NCBI RefSeq assembly: GCF_003867075.1
Contig: NZ_CP032544.1
Coordinates: 310,001 to 374,000, forward strand
From: Tenacibaculum mesophilum
Lineage (GTDB): Bacteria; Bacteroidota; Bacteroidia; Flavobacteriales; Flavobacteriaceae
DNA length: 64,000 bases
Direction: 5' to 3'
The notes under the pieces are model-generated. The model saw only the letters and a program-made list of their open reading frames with translations, was not told where the DNA came from and ran no database searches. Every line of letters begins with the position of its first letter. The first letter of the stretch is position 1. This document shows positions 37,265 to 46,383 of this stretch, piece after piece. Position numbers and translations under genes: made by a program.

Positions 37265-38449
37265 ATGCAATTCTTAAATTTCCGTAAATATAATATATCA
37301 AAATCATGCTTAATTATTCTTACTTCTTTAACAGTTTTGTTAGGGAGTATAGCGTCGGTTTCAGCTCAAAAAAAGTATACTGTTGTTTTAGATGCTGGTC
37401 ATGGAGGTAAAGATCCTGGAAACTTAGGGAATGGTTACAGAGAAAAAAACATAGCTTTAAGAGTAGCATTAGATGTAGGAAAAGAGCTATCAACATCAAA
37501 AGATATACAAGTAGTTTATACTCGAAAAAAAGATGTTTTTGTAGAATTACATAATCGAGCTAAAATTGCAAATGATAAAAAAGCAGATTTATTTGTATCT
37601 ATACATTGTGATGCTTTTAGAAGATCTGATCCGCATGGAGCAAGTACGTTTGTTTTAGGATTGAGTGGAAACAAAGAAAACTTAGAGATTGCTAAAAAAG
37701 AGAACTCGGTAATATTATTAGAAGACAATTATAAACAAAATTACGATTATGATCCGAATTCACCAGAATCAGTTATTGGATTATCTGTACTTCAAGAAGA
37801 AAATTTAGAAAATAGTTTAGGTATTGCAGGTTTGGTACAAAATAACTTTGTAGCAATAAAAAGAAATAATCGAAAAGTAAAGCAAGCAAATTTTTTAGTT
37901 TTAAGAGAAACAGTAATGCCCAGTGTTTTAATAGAACTAGGGTTTTTAACAAATAAAAATGAAGGAAAGTTTTTAAACTCTAGAAAAGGGCAGCTAAAGA
38001 TGGCAAAATCAATAGCGCAGGCAATTAGAAAATACTTTGAACGGTTAAAATTAAATACAATTAGTGAAACTATAACGGTAAACGCACCGCTAGTTGAAAA
38101 TGAAGTAGTAAATAAGGTTGCAGAAAAAGATATACAAGTTGTAAAAAAAGATAACATTTTAGAAAAAAAAGCATCTCTATCAAAACCTGTATCTGCTAAA
38201 GTGATGTTTAGAATACAAGTAGCAGCATCAAGAAAAAAACTTTCAACAAGTAGTTTTAAAGGATTAGAAAATGTAGAGTATTTATTTATAGATAATTATT
38301 ATAAATATTATTATGGAAACTTACCAAGTTTGTCTGAAATAAAAAAAGTTTTACCCAAAGTAAGAAGTAAAGGTTATAAAGATGCTTGGATTGTAGCTTT
38401 TAAAAACGGAAAACGAATTTCAATAAAAGAAGCATTGAAAAACCGTTAA
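37265..38449 (+). CDS. N-acetylmuramoyl-L-alanine amidase (AmiC type) with SPOR-like tail
   Basis: The ATG at 37265 gives a 394-residue protein with an N-terminal signal peptide (to about 36, SVSAQ). An Amidase_3 domain (about 38-265) carries the zinc ligands in LDAGHGGKDPG, SIHCDAF and VLIELGFLTN. A linker is followed by a SPOR-like domain (about 310-394). It cleaves peptide stems from glycan strands during cell division, and the SPOR-like part would target denuded septal glycan. mlaD follows 65 bases downstream. Confidence 0.92.
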   Translation: MQFLNFRKYNISKSCLIILTSLTVLLGSIASVSAQKKYTVVLDAGHGGKDPGNLGNGYREKNIALRVALDVGKELSTSKDIQVVYTRKKDVFVELHNRAKIANDKKADLFVSIHCDAFRRSDPHGASTFVLGLSGNKENLEIAKKENSVILLEDNYKQNYDYDPNSPESVIGLSVLQEENLENSLGIAGLVQNNFVAIKRNNRKVKQANFLVLRETVMPSVLIELGFLTNKNEGKFLNSRKGQLKMAKSIAQAIRKYFERLKLNTISETITVNAPLVENEVVNKVAEKDIQVVKKDNILEKKASLSKPVSAKVMFRIQVAASRKKLSTSSFKGLENVEYLFIDNYYKYYYGNLPSLSEIKKVLPKVRSKGYKDAWIVAFKNGKRISIKEALKNR

Positions 38450-38514
38450 TTTAGAGGTATTCTATATATATACTCGCAAAATTATTATTATTTTCGCTCG
38501 TATAAATATATTCT

Positions 38515-39480
38515 ATGTCTAAAGAACTAAAAACAGGAATTGTTGCTGTCGTTGTTATTGCACTATTTATTTGGGGTTATAATTTCTTAAAAGGACAAGA
38601 TTTGTTCAGTGCAAACACAAGGCACTTTTTTGTAGAGTACAATAATATCAATGGTCTAAATGAAGCAAGTTCAGTTACTATTAATGGATTGAAAGTTGGA
38701 AAAGTTGATGAAATTCGTTTCAATCAAAACCCAGATAAAAAAGGAAATTTAATAGTGAAAATTTCATTAGACACTGACTTTAATTTTTCTAAAAACAGTA
38801 TCGCTAAAATATATTCGGCAAGCTTAATGGGAGGGCAAAACTTAGCAATTGTGCCTAAGTATGACGGAGAAGTAGCAAAATCAGGAGATTACTTAAACGG
38901 AGAAGTTGAATCGGACATATTCTCATCTGTTGGAGAGAAATTAAACCCCATTCAAGCTAAATTAGAAAACGTATTAGTAGGAGCAGACTCCTTACTTATT
39001 GGGTTTAATCAAGTATTAGATGAAAAATCAAGAAAAAGCTTAAATAGAAGTATATTAGGCTTAGAAGGTACCATATATGATGTACGTAAAACTTTAGCTT
39101 CGGTTAATACATTATTGGCAAATAATAAAGAAAATTTAAATAAAACCTTTGAGAATACTAAAAAAATTACAGATAACTTTTCAAAAGTATCTGATGATTT
39201 GGCGAAAGCTAATTTAGGAGAATCGGTAAAAAAGCTTGAAGCAACTCTTGCAAATGTTAATGGCTTGTTAGCCAACATGAAATCAGGAAAAGGAACTTTA
39301 GGAAAGTTAATGACTGATGATAAAATGTATACTAATTTAACAAATGCCTCAAAAGAATTAGAAGAACTATTAAGAGAAATGAAATTAAACCCAAAACGTT
39401 TTGTACATTTCTCATTATTCGGAAAAAAACCAAAACCATATAACGAAGAAAACAATCAAAGCAATACAAGTAACAACTAA
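38515..39480 (+). CDS. MlaD/MCE family lipid-transport protein
   Basis: A 321-residue protein with one N-terminal membrane helix (about 7-25), an MCE domain (about 35-120, VTINGLKVGKVDEI and AKIYSASLMGGQNLAI) and a long coiled-coil C-terminal part containing GKGTLGKLMTDD. MCE proteins form periplasmic rings that move phospholipids between membranes. No ATPase or permease partner is adjacent, so it is an orphan in this window. It lies downstream of the amidase gene and opposite lptD. Confidence 0.9.
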   Translation: MSKELKTGIVAVVVIALFIWGYNFLKGQDLFSANTRHFFVEYNNINGLNEASSVTINGLKVGKVDEIRFNQNPDKKGNLIVKISLDTDFNFSKNSIAKIYSASLMGGQNLAIVPKYDGEVAKSGDYLNGEVESDIFSSVGEKLNPIQAKLENVLVGADSLLIGFNQVLDEKSRKSLNRSILGLEGTIYDVRKTLASVNTLLANNKENLNKTFENTKKITDNFSKVSDDLAKANLGESVKKLEATLANVNGLLANMKSGKGTLGKLMTDDKMYTNLTNASKELEELLREMKLNPKRFVHFSLFGKKPKPYNEENNQSNTSNN

Positions 39481-39569
39481 ATAAAACAACAACTAAAAAT
39501 ATTCTATAACCTCTTAAAAACTGAAGAAGTAAATAGTTATAAATAGAGTAAAAAAATTAATTAAAGACA

Positions 39570-40889
39570 ATGGAGAATTACTTGCCAAACCTCTTTTTTG
39601 CAATTATTTTAATTGCAGCTATAGGGTATTTTGTAATGAATGTTCGTAAGCTAATACGAAACATTAAATTAGGAAAAGATGTAGATAGAACTGATAGAAA
39701 GCCAGAACGATGGAAAAATATGGCTAAAATAGCTTTAGGACAATATAAAATGGTACGTCGTCCTGTTTCAGGTATTTTACATGTTGTTGTATATGTTGGG
39801 TTTATTCTGATTAATATCGAAATGTTAGAGATTGTTATTGATGGATTATTAGGAACACATCGTGTTTTTCAACCAATAATAGGTAATACATTATACGGTT
39901 TCTTAATAGGTAACTTTGAAGTATTGTCAGTACTTGTTTTAATATCTGTAACGATTTTTTGGTTCCGAAGAAATATAGAAAAAGTGAAACGTTTTTGGAA
40001 TAAAGAAATGGAAGGTTGGCCTAAGAATGATGGAAATATTATTCTATATTTTGAAATGGTGTTAATGAGTTTATTCTTAGTAATGAATGCTACAGATGTT
40101 ACTTTTCAAGAGGCTGGAGTAGGAAATGTAGTTTCTCAATTTATAGCTCCTTGGTTTGATGGTTTTTCTAATGAATCTTTACATACTATTGAGAAAACAG
40201 CTTGGTGGCTACACATTATAGGAATTTTAATATTCTTAAATTATTTATATTATTCTAAGCATTTACATATATTACTAGCTTTCCCAAATACATTCTATGC
40301 AAATTTAAAACCCAAAGGACAGTTTAATAATTTAGAAGCTGTAACAAAAGAGGTAAAGATGATGATGGATCCAGATGCTGATCCGTATGCTATGCCTGAA
40401 GATGGAGAAGAAGAAGGAGAACCTGAGAAATTTGGTGCTTCTGATGTGACTGATCTAAATTGGGTACAGTTAATGAATGCTTACACATGTACTGAATGTG
40501 GACGTTGTACTTCATCTTGTCCAGCAAACTTAACAGGAAAAGAGTTATCACCACGTGCAATTATGATGAAAACACGTGACCGTTTAGAAGAAGTAGGAAA
40601 AAATATTGATGCAAATGGAGGTACATTTAAAGATGATGGAAAACAATTATTAAATGATTATATAACACCAGAAGAATTATGGGCTTGTACAAGTTGTAAT
40701 GCCTGTGTACAAGAGTGTCCTATTGGTATCGATCCATTATCTATTATTATGGATATGCGTCGTTATTTAGTAATGGAAGAATCTGCAGCTCCGCAAGAGT
40801 TAAATATGATGATGACCAATATTGAAAATAACGGAGCACCATGGCAGTATAGTCAAATGGATAGATTAAACTGGAAAGACGAAGAATAA
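39570..40889 (+). CDS. Membrane iron-sulfur electron-transfer protein (HdrD/NarI-like)
   Basis: A 439-residue protein. Residues 1-235 contain about five membrane helices with histidines placed as in NarI-type cytochrome b subunits. Residues about 295-400 hold two [4Fe-4S] motifs, CTECGRCTSSCP and CTSCNACVQECP. The next gene encodes the matching CCG-domain subunit, so the pair resembles a split heterodisulfide-reductase-like quinone-linked complex. The electron donor and acceptor are unknown. Confidence 0.86.
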   Translation: MENYLPNLFFAIILIAAIGYFVMNVRKLIRNIKLGKDVDRTDRKPERWKNMAKIALGQYKMVRRPVSGILHVVVYVGFILINIEMLEIVIDGLLGTHRVFQPIIGNTLYGFLIGNFEVLSVLVLISVTIFWFRRNIEKVKRFWNKEMEGWPKNDGNIILYFEMVLMSLFLVMNATDVTFQEAGVGNVVSQFIAPWFDGFSNESLHTIEKTAWWLHIIGILIFLNYLYYSKHLHILLAFPNTFYANLKPKGQFNNLEAVTKEVKMMMDPDADPYAMPEDGEEEGEPEKFGASDVTDLNWVQLMNAYTCTECGRCTSSCPANLTGKELSPRAIMMKTRDRLEEVGKNIDANGGTFKDDGKQLLNDYITPEELWACTSCNACVQECPIGIDPLSIIMDMRRYLVMEESAAPQELNMMMTNIENNGAPWQYSQMDRLNWKDEE

Positions 40890-40960
40890 TTTTTTAATAA
40901 TTAATTATGAATTACGAGTAAGATGTAAAGCGTAAGTCATAATTTAAAAACTCACAATTT

Positions 40961-41740
40961 ATGGTAGTACCAACAATGGCAGAAATGATGGCTCAAGGAA
41001 AACAACCTGAAGTGTTATTTTGGGTAGGAGCCGCAGGAAGTTACGATGATAGAGCAAAAAAAATAACAAGAGCCTTCGTAAAAATATTACAACAAGCAGG
41101 AGTTGACTTTGCAGTATTAGGCACCGAAGAAAGTTCAACAGGAGATGCAGCAAAACGAGCAGGGAATGAGTTTTTATTTCAAATGCAAGCTGTTACAAAT
41201 ATTGAAATTTTAAACGCTTACGAAATAAAAACAATTGTAACTTGCGATCCGCATTCATTTAATACATTAAAAAATGAATATCCTGAATTAGGAGGAAAGT
41301 ATAAAGTATATCATCATACTCAATATATTAGCAAGTTAATCAAAGAAGGACGTTTAACTATTGAAGATGAAAATTTAAACGGTAAGCGTTTAACGTATCA
41401 CGATCCATGTTATTTAGGACGTGCAAATGATGTATATGAAAGTCCACGTGAATTAATTCGTCGTTTAGGAGTAAAAATGACTGAGATGAAACGTCATAAG
41501 TCAACAGCATTATGTTGTGGAGCTGGAGGAGCACAAATGTTTAAAGAACCTGAAAGAGGAGATAAAGATATTAACGTGTTAAGAACAGAAGATGCTTTAG
41601 AAACAAATCCACAAATTATTGCTACCGGATGTCCTTACTGTAATACCATGATGACCGATGGTGTAAAATTCAAAGAAAAAGAATCGCAAATACAAGTAAA
41701 AGACATTGCAGAGTTAATTGCAGAAGCAAATAACCTTTAG
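40961..41740 (+). CDS. CCG-domain heterodisulfide reductase-like subunit
   Basis: A 259-residue soluble protein with two cysteine-rich CCG-type regions: CDPHSFNTLKNEYPE...HHTQY...HDPCYLGR, and CCGAGGAQMF with TGCPYC. In HdrB/HdrD, GlpC and LutA these motifs bind a noncubane or special [4Fe-4S] cluster that handles disulfides or quinone-linked electrons. The gene lies 71 bases after the membrane subunit, and the spacer carries AT-rich ATTATGAATTACGAG-like sequence. Function of the complex unknown. Confidence 0.87.
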   Translation: MVVPTMAEMMAQGKQPEVLFWVGAAGSYDDRAKKITRAFVKILQQAGVDFAVLGTEESSTGDAAKRAGNEFLFQMQAVTNIEILNAYEIKTIVTCDPHSFNTLKNEYPELGGKYKVYHHTQYISKLIKEGRLTIEDENLNGKRLTYHDPCYLGRANDVYESPRELIRRLGVKMTEMKRHKSTALCCGAGGAQMFKEPERGDKDINVLRTEDALETNPQIIATGCPYCNTMMTDGVKFKEKESQIQVKDIAELIAEANNL

Positions 41741-41762
41741 TAAAGAAATATAAAGTTTTCTT

Positions 41763-41796
41763 AAAAGTGTGTTACGAGAGTAGCACACTTTTTTCT
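41763..41796 (+). terminator. Terminator of the Fe-S module
   Basis: The arms AAAAGTGTG / CACACTTTT with a T run after them, 23 bases past the stop codon. Confidence 0.8.
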
Positions 41797-41838
41797 TTGT
41801 AGTAAGTTTGTTGAAAAATAATTCGAAAACAAAAAAGA

Positions 41839-42243
41839 ATGAGATACCTTTTTACCTTTTTATGCTTAGTGTTATTAATATCGTGTGATGACACCGATTT
41901 ATCTCTTGACGGAAATGGAAACTTGGCAACAATAACATTTAATATTACGAGTACAAGTAATGACAACAATGGAAGAATTAAAACTGTTTTTCTAGAATCA
42001 GGTTTCTTTAAGTATGATAACACTACAACAACTAATGTTTTTCCTTATAAGAAATCGTATACAGATGAAATTAATTTTGCAGCTAATTTAGCTTTTGAAT
42101 ATGAAGATAAAGCCACAGATAATTTTAGTGTTTATACAATAACAATGGAAATTCTTAGAGATAATGTTTTGGTAGACAAAAGAGAATATTTTATGGATAA
42201 ACCAGGAACAAAAGTAGGTTTTGATGCTGTAGTAAATAAATAA
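41839..42243 (+). CDS. Small lipoprotein, unknown function
   Basis: A 134-residue protein with a short hydrophobic signal and lipobox (LVLLISC, Cys16), then an acidic DDTD sequence and a single beta-rich domain. I know no named family for it. The acidic residues just after the cysteine resemble the flavobacterial lipoprotein export signal for the cell surface, so surface exposure is possible. It is flanked by terminators, thus monocistronic. Confidence 0.7.
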   Translation: MRYLFTFLCLVLLISCDDTDLSLDGNGNLATITFNITSTSNDNNGRIKTVFLESGFFKYDNTTTTNVFPYKKSYTDEINFAANLAFEYEDKATDNFSVYTITMEILRDNVLVDKREYFMDKPGTKVGFDAVVNK

Positions 42244-42264
42244 ATTACTCATACACTTTAAGAT

Positions 42265-42292
42265 AAAAGGAAAGCTAAGCTTTCCTTTTTTT
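42265..42292 (+). terminator. Terminator after the lipoprotein gene
   Basis: The arms AAAAGGAAAGCT / AGCTTTCCTTTT are followed by seven or more T residues. Its tail reaches the ATG at 42293, which therefore is unlikely to be the menA start. Confidence 0.85.
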
Positions 42293-42306
42293 ATGTCTAA
42301 AAAACT

Positions 42307-42314
42307 TATCTTTG
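42307..42314 (+). promoter_or_regulatory. -7 element for the menA cluster
   Basis: TATCTTTG fits TAnnTTTG and ends 17 bases before the ATG at 42332. It supports that ATG as the start and a new transcription unit after the terminator. Confidence 0.55.
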
Positions 42315-42331
42315 AAAATCATACTATCTCA

Positions 42332-43267
42332 ATGAAAAACTACATAAAAGCAGCACGTTTACGTACTCTACCATTATCCGTTTCAGGAATTATTGTTGGA
42401 GCAGCAATAGGAAATTATGATTATATAAATAATACTGAAGGTTTTTTTTGTTGCTTTGGTTGTCCGTTATTTTTCCAAACAGGAATTTTCTGGTTAGCTA
42501 TCTTAACCACTATCGGTTTTCAAGTACTATCCAATTTTGCTAACGATTATGGTGATGGTGTAAAAGGAACAGATAATCAAAGAGAAGGAGAAGCACGTAT
42601 GGTAGCTTCAGGAGCGATTACTCCAAAGCAAATGAAAAACGCAATGATTGTTACAGGAGTTATTACGACTATTATTGCATTACTACTAATTTATGTTTCC
42701 TTTGGAAAAGACAACTTTTTGTATTCAATAATTTTTTTCGGGTTAGGAATAGCTTCGATAGTAGCAGCCATAAAATATACCGTTGGGAAATCAGCTTATG
42801 GTTATAGCGGATTTGGAGATGTTTTTGTTTTTATCTTTTTCGGATTGTTAGCAGTCGTTGGAACCTATTTTTTATATACAAAACAATTGAACTTTATCAT
42901 TTTTTTACCAGCAATTACAGTTGGATTGTTGAGTACAGCGGTATTGAACTTAAACAATATGCGAGATAGAGAGAATGATGCGGTATCAGGAAAAAATACA
43001 CTTGTGGTAAAAATGGGAGCAGAATCTGCAAAAATGTATCATTACTTTTTAATTGTAGCGTCTTTTATAGTTGCATTACTGTACACGGTAATTACGTTTA
43101 AATCACCATATCAATTCTTATTTATTATAGCTTATATTCCTCTACTAAAACATTTAGTTTTTGTCTATAAAAACAAAGAAGAAACCTTGTTAGATGGAGA
43201 GTTAAAAAAAGTAGCTCTTAGTACCTTTTTATTTTCAATTTTATTCGGATTAGGTCAAATTTTGTAA
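42332..43267 (+). CDS. menA: 1,4-dihydroxy-2-naphthoate polyprenyltransferase
   Basis: I chose the ATG at 42332 (MKNYIKAARLRTLPL...) because the in-frame ATG at 42293 lies against a terminator and upstream of a -7 element. The 311-residue membrane protein has about eight or nine helices and the UbiA-type aspartate motifs NFANDYGDGVKGTD and NNMRDRENDAVSGK. It attaches the polyprenyl tail in menaquinone synthesis. A cysteine-rich insert (GFFCCFGCPLFF) near residue 45 is typical of some flavobacterial copies. Confidence 0.92.
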   Translation: MKNYIKAARLRTLPLSVSGIIVGAAIGNYDYINNTEGFFCCFGCPLFFQTGIFWLAILTTIGFQVLSNFANDYGDGVKGTDNQREGEARMVASGAITPKQMKNAMIVTGVITTIIALLLIYVSFGKDNFLYSIIFFGLGIASIVAAIKYTVGKSAYGYSGFGDVFVFIFFGLLAVVGTYFLYTKQLNFIIFLPAITVGLLSTAVLNLNNMRDRENDAVSGKNTLVVKMGAESAKMYHYFLIVASFIVALLYTVITFKSPYQFLFIIAYIPLLKHLVFVYKNKEETLLDGELKKVALSTFLFSILFGLGQIL

Positions 43268-43289
43268 CTTCCCAAGAAAATTTAACACT

Positions 43290-44108
43290 ATGAGAACTAT
43301 TTTAGTTTTTTTCGGAACGTTTCTATTATTTATTAGCTGTAATAGTAAAGGAGCGAATCCAACCTCTTATGGAGAGCTTAAAACTTCAGGAAATTTTGAC
43401 ATTACCAAAGAAATTGTAGAAGCATCAGAAGTTGCATCAGAGAATAAAGAAGTAACAATTGAAAGAAAACTTATTAAAACAGGAGATATTTCTTTTGAAA
43501 CAGATAATTTATTAGAAACAAGAAATTATATAGAGCAAGCGGTTAAAAAATATAACGGCTATATTTCTGTTGATAACGAGTACAAATCTTCTCAAAATAT
43601 TACTTCAAATTTAACGGTTCGAATTCCTTCAGAAAGTTTTGATACTTTTTTAAATGAGATTTCATCAAAAGTAGCAAGGTTTGATAATAAGAATATCTCT
43701 GTTAACGATGTAACAGAGCAATTTTTGGATGTACAAGCACGTTTGAAGGTAAAAAAAGAATTAGAACAACGATATAGCGAAATACTAAAAAAGGCTAGTT
43801 CAGTAAAAGAAATTTTAGAAGTTGAGCGAGAATTAACAAATGTAAGGTCTGATATTGAATCGATGGAAGGACGTTTGAAATACTTACAAAATCAAGTGTC
43901 TTTCTCAACCCTAACAATTCGATTTTATAAAAAAGAAGTAAGTAAAGCTTATTCAAAAACTTTTGGAAGACGTATAGCAGATGCTTTTGCCAACGGAATA
44001 GACAATATAAAATGGTTTTTTATCGGTTTGGTAAACATTTGGCCATTTATACTTTTAATAGTTTTATTAATAATACTCATAAAGAAACGAATTAAACGAA
44101 AAGAATAA
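43290..44108 (+). CDS. DUF4349 lipoprotein
   Basis: A 272-residue protein with a lipobox at FISC (Cys17), a DUF4349 domain (about 55-215, KLIKTGDISFETDNL, coiled coil in the middle) and a C-terminal membrane helix (about 245-265) followed by a basic tail. Having both a lipid anchor and a terminal helix is the normal DUF4349 layout. Function unknown. It lies 22 bases after menA within the menaquinone cluster, apparently a passenger. Confidence 0.85.
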   Translation: MRTILVFFGTFLLFISCNSKGANPTSYGELKTSGNFDITKEIVEASEVASENKEVTIERKLIKTGDISFETDNLLETRNYIEQAVKKYNGYISVDNEYKSSQNITSNLTVRIPSESFDTFLNEISSKVARFDNKNISVNDVTEQFLDVQARLKVKKELEQRYSEILKKASSVKEILEVERELTNVRSDIESMEGRLKYLQNQVSFSTLTIRFYKKEVSKAYSKTFGRRIADAFANGIDNIKWFFIGLVNIWPFILLIVLLIILIKKRIKRKE

Positions 44109-44112
44109 ATAC

Positions 44113-44790
44113 ATGAAAATTACTTTTTACGGTCACGCATGTTTTGGTATTGAAATTAACGGAACACATGTGTTAGTTGACCCTTTTATAACAGGAAACC
44201 CTCTAGCATCAAATATAGATGTAGATAAAGTAAAAGCAGATTATATTTTACTTACACATGCGCATCAAGATCATGTATTAGATGTAGAAAACATAGCAGA
44301 AAGAACAGGAGCTACAATAATTTCTAATTACGAAATAGTAATGTATTATGAAACGAAAAAACTCAAAGGACATCCAGTAAATCATGGAGGTACATATAAA
44401 AATGATGTGTTTTCTGCAAAGTATGTAAATGCTATTCACACTTCTTCATTTGCAGATGGAAGTTATGGAGGGCAACCAGGAGGGTTTGTAGTAACAGCAG
44501 GAGAAAAATCCTTGTATATTTCTGGTGATACAGCAGTAACTATGGATATGAAGCTAATACCGATGTCAACAAACTTAACAGCTTCAATATTTCCGATTGG
44601 TGATAATTTTACCATGGGAGTTGACGATGCTATCATAGCCAGCGACTTAGTAATTTGTGATAAAGTAATAGGGTGTCATTTCAACACCTTTCCTCCTATA
44701 AAAATAGATATAGAAGAAGCTAAAGAAAAGTTTTCACAAGCAAAAAAAGAATTAGTGATTTTAGAAATTGGACAAACAATAACTATTTAA
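44113..44790 (+). CDS. Metal-dependent hydrolase, UPF0173/UlaG-like
   Basis: A 225-residue MBL-fold protein with FYGHACFGIEI, LTHAHQDHVLD (the metal motif), SGDTAVTMDM and GCHFNTFPPI. The family contains the ascorbate-6-phosphate lactonase UlaG, but most UPF0173 members have no proven substrate. It starts 4 bases after the DUF4349 stop codon. Confidence 0.88.
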   Translation: MKITFYGHACFGIEINGTHVLVDPFITGNPLASNIDVDKVKADYILLTHAHQDHVLDVENIAERTGATIISNYEIVMYYETKKLKGHPVNHGGTYKNDVFSAKYVNAIHTSSFADGSYGGQPGGFVVTAGEKSLYISGDTAVTMDMKLIPMSTNLTASIFPIGDNFTMGVDDAIIASDLVICDKVIGCHFNTFPPIKIDIEEAKEKFSQAKKELVILEIGQTITI

Positions 44791-44813
44791 GCAACCTCTT
44801 TTATAAAGGTATT

Positions 44814-45332
44814 ATGAAAATAATCAAAATAATTTTAGGTGTTATAACAGTCTTAATTCTAGCATTTTTCTTAACAGGATTAGTAGTACAAGAAGTTGTT
44901 TATACCAATGAAATAACAATTAACAAGCCAGTAAATGAAGTTTTTTCGGATTTTCAGGATGAAGAATTGATGAAAAAATGGATGCCAGAGGTGAAATCAA
45001 TTGAAACTCTAGAAGAACAACCTAATAAAACAGGTAGTAAATATAAAGTGGTTGTTGAAAATCAAGGTAAATTGGTAACTATGACAGAAGAAGTATTAGC
45101 GTATAAAGAAAATGAAAAACTTACTCTTCACTTTGATGCAGAAAATATGCTAAAAACAGATGATTATACATTTATTTCAGAAGGAAACTCAACTAAGATA
45201 TTACAAACTACTACCTGTATTAGTGAATCGTATATAATGAGTTGTTTATTCCCGTACTTTAAAGGAGCTCTTAAAAAAATGAGTCAACAATATTTAGAGA
45301 ACTTTAAAAAAGCTTCTGAAACTCATAACTAA
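44814..45332 (+). CDS. SRPBCC family protein with membrane anchor
   Basis: A 172-residue protein with one N-terminal hydrophobic helix (about 4-24) and a START-like SRPBCC domain (about 32-165, TINKPVNEVFSDFQDEELMK). Such domains bind hydrophobic ligands. Location between men genes makes a quinone-intermediate or lipid ligand imaginable, but no residue proves it. Confidence 0.78.
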   Translation: MKIIKIILGVITVLILAFFLTGLVVQEVVYTNEITINKPVNEVFSDFQDEELMKKWMPEVKSIETLEEQPNKTGSKYKVVVENQGKLVTMTEEVLAYKENEKLTLHFDAENMLKTDDYTFISEGNSTKILQTTTCISESYIMSCLFPYFKGALKKMSQQYLENFKKASETHN

Positions 45333-45343
45333 AATACTTACAA

Positions 45344-46381
45344 TTGATAAAAGCTACCTACCATAAATACTTACTAAACTTTAAACAAGCAAGTGGTACC
45401 TCTCGTGGAATTTTAAGAACTAAAGAAACTTGGTTTATAATTTTAGAAAAAGAAGGAAAGAAAGGTTTTGGAGAATGCGGTTTGTTCAGAGGTTTAAGTG
45501 CTGATGATAAACCTAATTATGAAGAGAAATTACAGTGGGTGTGTAACAATATTAATTCTGGCTTAGAGAAATTATTATTTGAACTCAACGAGTTTCCTTC
45601 GATACAGTTTGGATTAGAACAAGCATTTTTATCTTTAGAAAGCAAAACACCATTTGAATTATTTCCATCTAAGTTTACAGAAGGAAAGCAGCAAATTTCT
45701 ATAAACGGATTAATATGGATGGGAGATAAAGCCTTTATGCAGCAACAAATAAAAGATAAGTTGCAACAAGGTTTTACTACCATAAAAATGAAAATAGGAG
45801 CGATTGATTTCGATACAGAGATAGCCTTGTTACAATCAATACGAAAAGAATTTTCAGCCAAGGAAATTGAACTTCGTGTAGATGCCAATGGAGCATTTTT
45901 GCCACAAAATGCCTTAGAAAAGTTACAAAGACTATCTGAATTAGAACTACATTCTATAGAGCAACCAATAAAACAAGGACAATGGCAAGAAATGGCAAGT
46001 TTATGTGAAAAAACACCATTACCAATTGGGTTAGACGAAGAATTGATAGGCGTGTTTTCTTTAAAAGAGAAAGAAAAATGTATAGCTACAATTCAACCTC
46101 AATACATTATTTTAAAACCTAGTTTGGTAGGAGGGTTTAAAGGAAGTAACGAATGGATTCAAATAGCATCCAACCATAACGCAGGTAATTGGATAACTAG
46201 TGCTTTGGAAAGCAATATAGGGCTAAATGCAATAGCACAATGGACGCATACCTTAAATAATCCGTTACCGCAAGGTTTAGGAACAGGTAGTTTGTTTACA
46301 AACAATTTTGAAAGTCCGTTGGAAGTTTCAAATGGAAGTTTAGGGTATAATACGAACAAAAACTGGCACTTTAATATATAA
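45344..46381 (+). CDS. menC: o-succinylbenzoate synthase
   Basis: A 345-residue enolase-superfamily enzyme that dehydrates SHCHC to o-succinylbenzoate. It shows the catalytic lysine pair in TIKMKIGA, the metal ligands in RVDANGAF, SIEQPI and LDEELIG, and the second lysine in ILKPSLVGGF. Translation starts with TTG at 45344, 11 bases after the SRPBCC stop codon; no nearby in-frame ATG fits. Confidence 0.93.
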   Translation: MIKATYHKYLLNFKQASGTSRGILRTKETWFIILEKEGKKGFGECGLFRGLSADDKPNYEEKLQWVCNNINSGLEKLLFELNEFPSIQFGLEQAFLSLESKTPFELFPSKFTEGKQQISINGLIWMGDKAFMQQQIKDKLQQGFTTIKMKIGAIDFDTEIALLQSIRKEFSAKEIELRVDANGAFLPQNALEKLQRLSELELHSIEQPIKQGQWQEMASLCEKTPLPIGLDEELIGVFSLKEKEKCIATIQPQYIILKPSLVGGFKGSNEWIQIASNHNAGNWITSALESNIGLNAIAQWTHTLNNPLPQGLGTGSLFTNNFESPLEVSNGSLGYNTNKNWHFNI

Positions 46382-46383
46382 CA

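Noticed and set aside
40890..40960. REP-like mobile repeat (ATTATGAATTACGAG...)
   Set aside because: Only one copy was noticed in the window, it is AT-rich and lacks a clear palindrome, so a repeat family cannot be supported.
42293..42331. Upstream start of menA
   Set aside because: It overlaps the end of a terminator and precedes a -7 promoter element; the ATG at 42332 fits better.
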